From Geobacter sp. (GTDB taxonomy: Bacteria > Desulfobacterota > Desulfuromonadia > Geobacterales > Pseudopelobacteraceae): a DNA stretch of 5,699 nt. Position 1 is the first letter of the stretch; each line of letters begins with the position of its first letter. The notes below the pieces were generated by a model. It was not told the origin of the DNA, made no database searches, and was given only the letters and a program-made list of their open reading frames with translations. The DNA lies in the NCBI GenBank assembly GCA_027346925.1, contig DAIERH010000155.1, positions 1 to 5,699 of the forward strand, given 5' to 3'. The position numbers and the translations under genes were made by a program. Positions 1 through 5,646 of this stretch are shown piece by piece.

Positions 1-22
1 ATGGCCGGGGGGCGTGCCCGGA

Positions 23-1276
23 TCACTCCTTGTCGGCCATGACGCTGGCGCGCCAGTTGAAGGCGTCCAGTTGCGCGGCAAGCAGCATGGCAAGCGGGAT
101 GTCGGTCTTTTCCACCAACTCCTGAACCTCACCGAAGTTCGCCTGTTCCAGCGTCTCCGCCAGGGCCAGCAAGGTGCCCAATTCCCCTTGGCGGTAGAGC
201 AGCGCGGATACGACCTCATCGCTCAGGTGCAATTCCTTGAGGATCTCTTCCAGGGATGTTTCAAAAAGGGTATCCATCAGCGACAGGATGCCGGTCATGA
301 AGGCCGCCTCGACCGGGTCGCTGCCGCGGCGGAGCCCGTAGCGCTCCATGATCAGGTATTCCATCAGGCGCCCCCGCACGGCGGCCATTTCCAACAAGGG
401 ATTGTTGATCCCCCGGCTGTCGGAACTGGCAAAGGCGGCCAGTTGCACCCAGCGGCGCAGTTTGTCCAGCCCCAGGATCATGATGGCGTGGCGGAGGCTT
501 TTGATCTTCTCCCGCAGGCCGATATGCACCGAGTTGACCAGTTTCAGCAGGTTGTAGGAGAGTTCGGGGGCATTGCGGAAGACCTCCTGGATCTCGTCCA
601 GTTCGGCTTCATCCCGAAGGCAGGAAAGCAGTCGCAGCATGACCATCTGCGATGGTTCGAGACCCTTGCGGTTCAAGACCACCGGCCGGGCAAAGAAATA
701 CCCCTGGAAAAGGTCGAATCCCAGCTCCAGGCAGTCCTGAAACTGCCCCACGGTCTCCACGCGCTCCGCCAGGAGTTTGACCGGGAACCGGCGCAACGCG
801 GTGACGATCTCCGGCAGCAGCTCCCGGGGGGTCTCCAGGATGTCGATCTTGACCACATCCACGAAGCGGTACAACCCCTCGTGCTCCGGCGCATAGATAT
901 GGTCGTCCAGGGCGATGCGAAAACTCTTGGATTTCAGTTCCCGGCAGCGCTCCCGCACCACGCCGCTCAGACGCACCGATTCCAGCAGCTCCAGGATGGT
1001 CTGCTCGTGGGGAAGGATCTCGACCATGTCGGACAGCAACACCTCTTCGGTGACATTGATGAACCCGAGCTTGTCCCCCAGCACCTCGCGGAAGCCGAAA
1101 CCGGCCAGGGCGCTGGCAATGACGCTCATGCTGGCCTGGTCCTGGCTCTCGTATTCGCTCACGTTCCTTTCGGTGGAACGAAACAGGAGCTCATAGCCCA
1201 CGATCTCCTGCTGGGAGTCCAGGATCGGCTGCCTGCCCAGGAAAAATTTGTTGTGCAGCGGCGTTGCGCCCTTCAT
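23..1276 (-). CDS. EAL-HDOD domain signalling protein (c-di-GMP phosphodiesterase-like, YuxH/CdgJ type)
   Basis: The 417-aa product has an N-terminal EAL domain (about residues 10-200) and a C-terminal HDOD domain (about 205-400), the usual order and length of this family. No signal peptide or membrane segment is visible, so it should be cytoplasmic. Seen EAL landmarks: ELLFR (E29-R33) in place of EALxR, N74 in FIN, E96/E99, D124-D125, K143-I-D145, E171-R-V-E174 and QGYFFARP (191-198). The conserved DDFGTGYSSL loop 6 is replaced after D124-D125 by HIYAPEHEGL, so catalysis is doubtful although most metal-ligand positions remain. The HDOD core is around residues 236-277 (NAPELSYNLLKLVNS onward). 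The frame is open upstream to an ATG at 1411, but I chose 1276: homology begins just after it, AAGGTGG (1287-1293, minus strand) lies 10 nt upstream, and the extra 45 residues are unlike the family. Known family role: c-di-GMP hydrolysis or, often, a degenerate sensor/scaffold. Which applies here is inference. Confidence 0.9.
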   Translation of the reverse strand: MKGATPLHNKFFLGRQPILDSQQEIVGYELLFRSTERNVSEYESQDQASMSVIASALAGFGFREVLGDKLGFINVTEEVLLSDMVEILPHEQTILELLESVRLSGVVRERCRELKSKSFRIALDDHIYAPEHEGLYRFVDVVKIDILETPRELLPEIVTALRRFPVKLLAERVETVGQFQDCLELGFDLFQGYFFARPVVLNRKGLEPSQMVMLRLLSCLRDEAELDEIQEVFRNAPELSYNLLKLVNSVHIGLREKIKSLRHAIMILGLDKLRRWVQLAAFASSDSRGINNPLLEMAAVRGRLMEYLIMERYGLRRGSDPVEAAFMTGILSLMDTLFETSLEEILKELHLSDEVVSALLYRQGELGTLLALAETLEQANFGEVQELVEKTDIPLAMLLAAQLDAFNWRASVMADKE

Positions 1277-1475
1277 GACGGAGGAACCACCTTGGGTGTC
1301 TGATTGATAAGCCGGGCCGGGCCATGGGACCTTAGTTTGTTTACTGTAACACGTACAATCGATAACACAAAAATAAACTTGATGATCTACTCCCCGATCG
1401 TCCGACAACAACCTCTAAGCGGTCCGGCGCCGCGTTACTTGCCGACAGCGCATCTCGTATGCTACAACAACAACC
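1277..1475. promoter_or_regulatory. Divergent intergenic region, likely promoters for both flanking genes
   Basis: This 199-bp gap separates the divergent EAL-HDOD and ABC-F genes and must hold their promoters unless the transcripts start elsewhere. The stretch from about 1330 to 1395 is clearly AT-richer than its surroundings. On the plus strand TTGTTT (1337-1342) and GATAAC (1361-1366) are an 18-nt-spaced pair of only moderate resemblance to -35/-10 boxes. On the minus strand TTGTGT and TACAGT in the same stretch form a similarly weak pair. I see no strong operator or riboswitch. The functional assignment is from position; the individual boxes are tentative. Confidence 0.4.
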
Positions 1476-3485
1476 ATGCTGCAACTGATCAATCTCTCCA
1501 AAGACTTTGCCGGTAATCCGCTCTTCACGAACATCTCCTGGCACCTGAAAAAGGGCGAGCGGGTGGCCCTGGTGGGGGAGAACGGGGCGGGCAAATCGAC
1601 CCTGATGCGGATCATCGCCGGACTTTCCGAGCCATCCTCGGGCGAACTCCAGTTCGCCAAGGGAGCCCGTGCGGCCTATCTCCCCCAGGACGGCATCGTC
1701 ACCTCGGGCCGCATGCTGTTCCACGAGGCAAAGAGCGCCCTTGGAGAGTTGCTGGCCATGGAGGAGGAGCTGCATCGCCTGGGACAGGAGTTGGAACGGC
1801 TGGCCCACGACTCCCCTGAACACGGGCAGGTGCTGCACCGCTACGGCGAGTTGCAGGAACAGTTCCGCCATCGGGGCGGCTACACCATGGAGGCCGAAAT
1901 CGGCACGGTGCTGAAGGGGCTGGGCTTCTCCCAGGCCGACTGGCACCGGGATTGCGGCGAGTTTTCCGGTGGCTGGCAGATGCGTATCGCCCTGGCGCGG
2001 CTCCTGCTGCAACGGCCGGATGTGCTGCTCCTGGACGAGCCGACCAACCACCTGGACATCGAGGCCCGCAACTGGCTGGAGGAATACCTCTGCTCCTACC
2101 CCGGTTCGGTGATCCTGGTCTCCCATGACCGTTTTTTCATGGACCGGGTCTGCGGCCACATCGCCGAGGTCTGGAACCACACGCTGACCGACTATCATTG
2201 CAACTATTCAACCTATCTCGTCCAGCGCGAGGAGCGGGTTTCGGCCCTGCGGGAGGCCAAACGCCGCCAGGACGAGGAGGTGGAGAAGACCGAGGACTTT
2301 ATCCGCCGTTTCCGTTACCAGGCCAACAAGGCATCCCTGGTCCAGTCGCGCATCAAGCAGTTGGAAAAGGTCGAGCGGATCGTGCTGCCGCCGGAGCGCA
2401 AGCGCATCCGCTTCCAGTTCCCCGAAGGCCCCAAGAGCGGCAAGATCGTCATGGAGTTGAAGGGGCTGACCAAGTCCTACGCCAGCAACACCGTGCTGAA
2501 TCGCATCGATTTTACGGCCGAAAAGGGGGAGCGCATCGCCCTGGTGGGGCATAACGGCGCCGGTAAATCGACCCTCATGTCGGTGCTGGCCGGGGCCGGG
2601 TTCCAGGGGGGCGAACGGATCGTGGGGCATAACGTGGTGATGGACTACTTTGCCCAGGACCAGGCCAGCGTGCTGGACCCGGAGCGCAGCGCCTACGACG
2701 AACTCTATGCCGATGCCCCCTACGCCATGGTGCCCCGGTTGCGGGATATCCTGGGGGCCTTTCTCTTCTCCGGGGACGACATCCACAAAAAGGTAGGGGT
2801 CCTTTCCGGGGGGGAGCGCAACCGCCTGGCCCTGGCCAAGATGCTGCTGCGCCCCTCCAACCTGCTCCTGATGGACGAGCCGACCAACCACCTGGACCTG
2901 TTCAGCAAGGAGGTACTGCTGGATGCCCTGCGTTCCTTTGACGGTACGGTGGTGTTCGTCTCCCACGACCGTTACTTCGTCAACGGCCTGGCTACGCGCA
3001 TCGTAGAGGTGGAGGGTGGACGGCTGGAGAATTATTACGGCGATTACGAGTACTACCTGGAGAAGAAGGAGAGCGAATCCGATAAAGGGTCATCTGGTTC
3101 GTTACGCTCATCCTCGTCGCTGCAACGTACCGAGGGTACGTCTCACTCCTCGGGTATCACGCGCCTGCCATCTGAACCCTTTCTCGAATCCGCAAAACCC
3201 AGGACACCTGCTCCGCTCCCACCCCTGAACAAGGATGAACGCCTCCGTGACCGGGAGGAGCAGAAGCGCCAGAAGCGAGAGGAACAGGCCCGCCAGAAGA
3301 GGCTGGGCGAGGTCGAGACGGAGATCGGGCGCACCGAGAGGGAAATCAGTCGGCTGGAGGCGGAGATGAACTCGTCGGGATTTTTCGACGACCCCCAGCG
3401 CGGCGCCGAGGCGGGGGAGCGCCATGCTGCCCTGAACGGACGGCTGGAGGAGCTGTACCGGGAGTGGGAAGGGTTATCAACGTAA
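1476..3485 (+). CDS. ABC-F family ATPase (YheS/YdiF/Uup-like) carrying an in-frame repeat insertion
   Basis: The 669-aa cytoplasmic protein has two ABC ATPase domains and no membrane segments, the ABC-F layout. Known members bind the ribosome, near the E site where this has been studied, and affect translation or antibiotic resistance; the specific role here is unknown. Domain 1: Walker A G34-T42, Q71, signature FSGGWQMR (163-170), Walker B with DEPTNHLD (187-194, catalytic E188), H217. Domain 2: Walker A G358-T366, Q394, LSGGERNR (443-450), DEPTNHLD (467-474, E468), H497. The inter-domain linker with the conserved RRFRYQANKASLVQSRIKQL pattern is about 277-296. A charged C-terminal coiled coil spans about 585-669. 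Residues 536-572 are a serine-rich insert made by a palindromic repeat; without it the protein would be 632 aa, close to E. coli YheS (637 aa). The start is supported by the typical MLQLINLSKDF N-terminus, but no Shine-Dalgarno precedes it. The stop is 12 nt before aspA, suggesting co-transcription. The exact ABC-F subgroup is uncertain. Confidence 0.93.
   Translation: MLQLINLSKDFAGNPLFTNISWHLKKGERVALVGENGAGKSTLMRIIAGLSEPSSGELQFAKGARAAYLPQDGIVTSGRMLFHEAKSALGELLAMEEELHRLGQELERLAHDSPEHGQVLHRYGELQEQFRHRGGYTMEAEIGTVLKGLGFSQADWHRDCGEFSGGWQMRIALARLLLQRPDVLLLDEPTNHLDIEARNWLEEYLCSYPGSVILVSHDRFFMDRVCGHIAEVWNHTLTDYHCNYSTYLVQREERVSALREAKRRQDEEVEKTEDFIRRFRYQANKASLVQSRIKQLEKVERIVLPPERKRIRFQFPEGPKSGKIVMELKGLTKSYASNTVLNRIDFTAEKGERIALVGHNGAGKSTLMSVLAGAGFQGGERIVGHNVVMDYFAQDQASVLDPERSAYDELYADAPYAMVPRLRDILGAFLFSGDDIHKKVGVLSGGERNRLALAKMLLRPSNLLLMDEPTNHLDLFSKEVLLDALRSFDGTVVFVSHDRYFVNGLATRIVEVEGGRLENYYGDYEYYLEKKESESDKGSSGSLRSSSSLQRTEGTSHSSGITRLPSEPFLESAKPRTPAPLPPLNKDERLRDREEQKRQKREEQARQKRLGEVETEIGRTEREISRLEAEMNSSGFFDDPQRGAEAGERHAALNGRLEELYREWEGLST
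3074..3081 (+). repeat. Left copy of 8-bp direct repeat (putative target-site duplication)
   Basis: CGAATCCG occurs here and again at 3185-3192, bracketing the palindromic element. The match is exactly 8 bp: the next bases differ on both sides (g/t before, a/c after). The copies are 111 bp apart, so both are read in the same frame (within codons Ser-Glu-Ser-Asp here and Leu-Glu-Ser-Ala at the right copy). This is what transposition with an 8-bp target duplication would leave. Confidence 0.7.
3082..3184. mobile_element. Small palindromic MITE/RPE-like element inserted in frame in the ABC-F gene
   Basis: The 103-bp stretch is an imperfect inverted repeat. Its outer ends are ATAAAGGGT-CATCTGG (left) and, on the other strand, AGAAAGGGTTCAGATGG (right). 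Its centre is a perfect hairpin, ACGTACC (3125-3131), loop GAG, GGTACGT (3135-3141). The arms between are diverged but still recognisably related, with CGAGG/CTCGG, CG and CC matches at similar distances. It lies between two CGAATCCG copies and encodes K537-F569 plus flanks, where 11 of 33 residues are Ser. Fifteen of those 33 codons end in A or T, including a TTA leucine codon that looks out of place in this GC-rich gene. It encodes no transposase, so mobilisation would be in trans. It resembles palindromic repeats I associate with Geobacter-type genomes, but that is recollection, not a search. Confidence 0.72.
3185..3192 (+). repeat. Right copy of 8-bp direct repeat (putative target-site duplication)
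   Basis: Second CGAATCCG, starting immediately after the right end of the palindromic element and identical to the copy at 3074-3081. Deleting the element and one repeat copy joins the preceding KKESES directly to AKPRTPAP, giving an uninterrupted ABC-F linker in frame. Confidence 0.7.
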
Positions 3486-3497
3486 GGTGAGGCGACC

Positions 3498-4901
3498 ATG
3501 AGCACACGTATCGAAAAAGACACACTGGGTGAGATGGAGGTTCCGGCATCGGCCTACTACGGAGCCCAGACAGCGCGGGCCGTGCGCAACTTCCCCATCT
3601 CCGGGCTGAAACCCCATCCGGCCTTTGTCTGGGCCACCTTGGTCATCAAGAAGTGCGCGGCCAGGGCCAACATGGCCACCGGCCGGCTCGCGGCCGAGGC
3701 CGGCACCGCCATCGTGGCGGCGGCGGACGAGGCCCTTACCGGCAGGTTCGACGGCCAGTTCGTGGTGGACCCCTTCCAGGCCGGGGCCGGTACCTCCCAC
3801 AACATGAACGTCAACGAGGTCCTGGCCAACCGCGCCCTGGAACTGCTGGGCAAAGCGCGGGGAGATTTCTCCACCCTGCACCCCAACGACCACGTCAACA
3901 TGGCCCAGTCCACCAACGATGTGATCCCCACCGCCATCCGCCTGGCCTCCCTCAGGCAGCTCGATCCACTGCTGGAGGCTCTGGAAGGGGTGGAGTCGGC
4001 CCTGTCGGCAAAGGCGAAAGCGTTCGACCATGTGCTCAAGTCCGGACGCACCCACCTGCAGGATGCCGTGCCGATCCGCCTGGGGCAGGAGTTCGGCGCC
4101 TATGCTGCAGCCATCCGCACCAACCGCGAGGGTCTGGAGGGGTGCCTGCCTGCCCTGCTGGAATTGGGCATCGGCGGCACCGCCGTGGGGACCGGCCTGA
4201 ACGCCGAGCCGGCATATATCCGGCAAATCATCCGGGAACTGGCCGATGAGACCGGCTTCCCGGTCACCCCCAGCACCGACCTTTTCCACGCCATGCAGGA
4301 CATGGACCCCTTTCTGGCGCTCTCCTCGGCCCTGCGCCGCACGGCCGTCAACCTGGGGCGTATCGCCAACGACCTGCGCCTGCTCTCCTCCGGCCCCCGC
4401 ACCGGTCTGGACGAGATCCGCCTGCCGGCCATCCAACCCGGCTCGTCGATCATGCCGGGCAAGATCAACCCCTCCATGGCCGAGATGACCAACATGGTCT
4501 GCTTCCAGGTGCTGGGGTGCGATCAGGCGGTCATGCTGGCGGCCGGAGCCGGACAGCTGGAGTTAAACGTGATGATGCCGCTCATCGCCTTTAATCTTCT
4601 GTTTTCTATGGAAATACTCAAGAATTGCGTGCAGAAGTTTACCGAATCGTGTATTCTGGGAATACAGGCCAATGAGGAGCGCTGTCGGCGCTACCTGATG
4701 GATTCCTTGGGGCTGGTGACGGTATTGGCCCCGTACATCGGTTATAATGCCGCTGCCGAGGTGGCAAAGGAGTCGGTGGCGAGCGGCCGCTCCATCCGCG
4801 AGATCGTCCTGGAGCGGGGGCTCATGCCCGAGGCGGAACTGGAGGAGGTTCTGCGGCCGGAGCATCTGACCGAGCCCGGGTTGCCGCTGAGAGAATCGTA
4901 A
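3498..4901 (+). CDS. aspA: Aspartate ammonia-lyase (aspartase)
   Basis: This 467-aa cytoplasmic enzyme of the fumarase/aspartase superfamily should convert L-aspartate to fumarate and ammonium, normally as a homotetramer, linking amino-acid nitrogen to the C4 dicarboxylate pool. Seen motifs: GAGTSHNMN (T99 in the loop), NDHVN and QSTND (S138, T139), GRTHLQD (H186) and the signature GSSIMPGKINP (315-325; S316 as catalytic base, K322, N324). These sit at a constant offset of two from the Bacillus AspB residues 101, 140, 141, 188, 318, 324 and 326 as I recall them, and the length also matches. Aspartase rather than class II fumarase is favoured by GAGTS instead of GSGTQ, NDHVN instead of NDDVN, and AGQLELNV instead of a GNFELNV-type segment. 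The start has a strong Shine-Dalgarno AAGGTGAGG (3484-3492) 5 nt upstream, overlapping the ABC-F stop, so translation is probably coupled. Residual uncertainty is only between aspartase and a related lyase. Confidence 0.87.
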   Translation: MSTRIEKDTLGEMEVPASAYYGAQTARAVRNFPISGLKPHPAFVWATLVIKKCAARANMATGRLAAEAGTAIVAAADEALTGRFDGQFVVDPFQAGAGTSHNMNVNEVLANRALELLGKARGDFSTLHPNDHVNMAQSTNDVIPTAIRLASLRQLDPLLEALEGVESALSAKAKAFDHVLKSGRTHLQDAVPIRLGQEFGAYAAAIRTNREGLEGCLPALLELGIGGTAVGTGLNAEPAYIRQIIRELADETGFPVTPSTDLFHAMQDMDPFLALSSALRRTAVNLGRIANDLRLLSSGPRTGLDEIRLPAIQPGSSIMPGKINPSMAEMTNMVCFQVLGCDQAVMLAAGAGQLELNVMMPLIAFNLLFSMEILKNCVQKFTESCILGIQANEERCRRYLMDSLGLVTVLAPYIGYNAAAEVAKESVASGRSIREIVLERGLMPEAELEEVLRPEHLTEPGLPLRES

Positions 4902-4909
4902 ATTTTATT
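4881..4909 (+). promoter_or_regulatory. Weak candidate promoter for the Nfu gene
   Basis: TTGCCG (4881-4886) and TTTATT (4904-4909) are 17 nt apart, each matching four of six positions of the sigma70 boxes. They straddle the aspA stop and lie about 70-100 nt before the Nfu start. The 77-nt gap is larger than the ABC-F/aspA gap, so an extra promoter here is plausible, but read-through from aspA is equally likely. A small CCGAA-TTTT-TTCGG hairpin (4933-4946) also lies in the gap and is too short to be a convincing terminator. Confidence 0.25.
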
Positions 4910-4978
4910 CATCATGGAGAAGACGGAGCAATCCGAATTTTTTCGGTGAATCCAATCAAAGCGATAAAGGAGACAAGC

Positions 4979-5200
4979 ATGAAAGCGGAAGTTGAAAATG
5001 TCCTTGAGATGGTGCGTCCCGGTCTGCAGGCCGATGGCGGCGATGTGGAACTGGTGGACGTGACCGAGGACGGCATCGTCAAGGTGCGGCTGAAAGGCGC
5101 CTGCGGGAGTTGTCCCATGTCCACCATGACCCTCAAGATGGGCATCGAGCGCGCCGTGAAGGAGAGAGTGCCGGGCGTCAAGGAAGTGGTGCAGGTATAA
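4979..5200 (+). CDS. NifU C-terminal-domain (Nfu-type) Fe-S cluster scaffold/carrier protein
   Basis: The 73-aa product is a complete stand-alone Nfu domain: VENVLEMVRPGLQADGGDVEL at the N-terminal side, then LKGACGSCPMSTMTLKMGIE with the cluster-binding CxxC (C42, C45), then PGVKEV near the end. Family members bind or hand over Fe-S clusters in the cytoplasm, usually as a dimer bridging one cluster through the CxxC of each subunit. The frame is open to an ATG at 4946, but I chose 4979: AAAGGAG (4966-4972) lies 6 nt before it, and the shorter protein begins at the family's normal N-terminus. It lies 77 nt after aspA on the same strand and is followed at once by tandem hairpins, so it is the last gene of the cluster. 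No NifU N-terminal (IscU-like) or A-type domain is present. Confidence 0.92.
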   Translation: MKAEVENVLEMVRPGLQADGGDVELVDVTEDGIVKVRLKGACGSCPMSTMTLKMGIERAVKERVPGVKEVVQV

Positions 5201-5206
5201 AACAAA

Positions 5207-5225
5207 GGGGGGCGGACCGCCCCCC
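5207..5225 (+). terminator. GC-only hairpin directly after the Nfu gene
   Basis: GGGGGGCGG-A-CCGCCCCCC is a near-perfect inverted repeat beginning 6 nt after the Nfu stop. It lacks a following T-run (GGTCTTGT comes next), so alone it is not a classical intrinsic terminator. It may protect the mRNA 3' end or act with the terminator at 5238. Confidence 0.5.
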
Positions 5226-5237
5226 GGTCTTGTCGCG

Positions 5238-5272
5238 AAAAACCCCGGCACCCGATGTGCGCGGGGTTTTTT
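5238..5272 (+). terminator. Intrinsic terminator of the ABC-F/aspA/Nfu cluster
   Basis: AAAAACCCCG (5238-5247) pairs with CGGGGTTTTT (5262-5271), and the loop adds GCAC/GTGC pairing (5248-5251 with 5257-5260). A run of six T (5267-5272) follows the GC stem. The matching A-run on the left arm makes it potentially bidirectional. Confidence 0.88.
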
Positions 5273-5497
5273 GCGTTTCAGGGGGTCGTATCAATGGATA
5301 TTGGAGATGGTACAATCCCAATTTTATCGACTTCCATGATATGCTGAATCAGCCGGTTCCTAAAAAGCCGATTAGTTAATTAGACAATAATCATCCCTGC
5401 GCTCCGGGGGGAGCAGTTGCATCCGTAGTGCCGAACTAAACCGATGTGCGGCAACGGGGCATTCCACTATGCCATGTTCAACATGGATTGTCCGTTG
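5273..5497. other. Non-coding stretch with a series of inverted repeats
   Basis: I find no credible gene here. Open frames are short, without ribosome sites or family motifs, and composition drops to AT-rich around 5285-5395. Visible structure: GCTGA-A-TCAGC (5343-5353), GCTCC-GGGG-GGAGC (5401-5414), and CCGT-ag-TGCCG (5423-5433) pairing with CGGCA-ACGG (5449-5457). A larger imperfect repeat, CCACT...CATGTTCAA (5464-5481) against TTGACATGAAGTGG (5498-5511), has the palindrome CCATGTT-C-AACATGG (5472-5486) nested in it. The repeats could be a structured RNA, operator sites or mobile-element debris; I match none to a known riboswitch class. Confidence 0.4.
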
Positions 5498-5526
5498 TTG
5501 ACATGAAGTGGCGGATACGGTAGTAA
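5498..5526 (+). promoter_or_regulatory. Candidate sigma70 promoter
   Basis: A perfect -35 hexamer TTGACA (5498-5503) is followed after 17 nt by TAGTAA (5521-5526), a weak -10 in an AT-rich TAGTAAATAA context. Transcription would start near 5533, about 35 nt before the terminator at 5568, giving a transcript of about 80 nt or, with read-through, the leader of the possible gene at 5647. The -35 overlaps the right arm of an inverted repeat, which might serve as an operator. Confidence 0.35.
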
Positions 5527-5567
5527 ATAAACATGGGGAAAGCGCTTAGTTGCCTCGATGTGTCCAT

Positions 5568-5614
5568 AAAAAAGGCCGTTTCTGTCAGTTGAGACTGACG
5601 AGGCGGCCTTTTTT
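5568..5614 (+). terminator. Strong two-tier, probably bidirectional intrinsic terminator
   Basis: AAAAAAGGCCG (5568-5578) pairs perfectly with CGGCCTTTTTT (5604-5614). A second stem inside, GTCAGT (5584-5589) with ACTGAC (5594-5599), is capped by TGAG. The six-T tail on plus and six-A run on the left arm allow termination on either strand. No coding gene lies just upstream on plus, so it ends either a small RNA, an attenuated leader, or a minus-strand transcript entering from beyond the window. Confidence 0.88.
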
Positions 5615-5646
5615 CTTCACCCCCTTTCCGGGAGAGAGGTCGATGC

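Noticed and set aside
14..1303. Long plus-strand open frame of 429 codons opposite the EAL-HDOD gene
   Set aside because: It is fully antisense to a gene with clear EAL and HDOD motifs, its translation is Q/H/G/L-rich without domains, and it is the usual GC-rich shadow.
1277..1411. Longer EAL-HDOD product starting at the ATG at 1411
   Set aside because: The additional 45 residues match no family N-terminus and come from the AT-rich intergenic region; the ATG at 1276 has a usable ribosome site.
2031..2898. Direct DNA repeat TGGACGAGCCGACCAACC at about 2031 and again at about 2871
   Set aside because: Both copies encode the DEPTNHLD Walker B segment of the two ATPase domains, so shared protein motif and codon choice explain it; it is not a mobile repeat.
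3477..4436. Minus-strand open frame of 319 codons opposite aspA
   Set aside because: It is a low-complexity G/Q/H-rich translation with no motif, antisense to a well-supported enzyme gene. The minus-strand frames opposite the ABC-F gene fail the same way.
3498..4901. Annotation as class II fumarase (fumC)
   Set aside because: GAGTS, NDHVN and AGQLELNV are aspartase-type; fumarase would show GSGTQ, NDDVN and a GNFELNV-type segment.
5110..5379. Open frame of 89 codons overlapping the Nfu gene and the terminators
   Set aside because: It reads out of frame through Nfu and then through two hairpins, has no ribosome site and no family motif.
5397..5460. c-di-GMP (GEMM) riboswitch, considered because of an ACTAAACC-like loop and the signalling gene in the window
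   Set aside because: The conserved GEMM core and tetraloop/receptor arrangement are not present; only a short loop resemblance remains.
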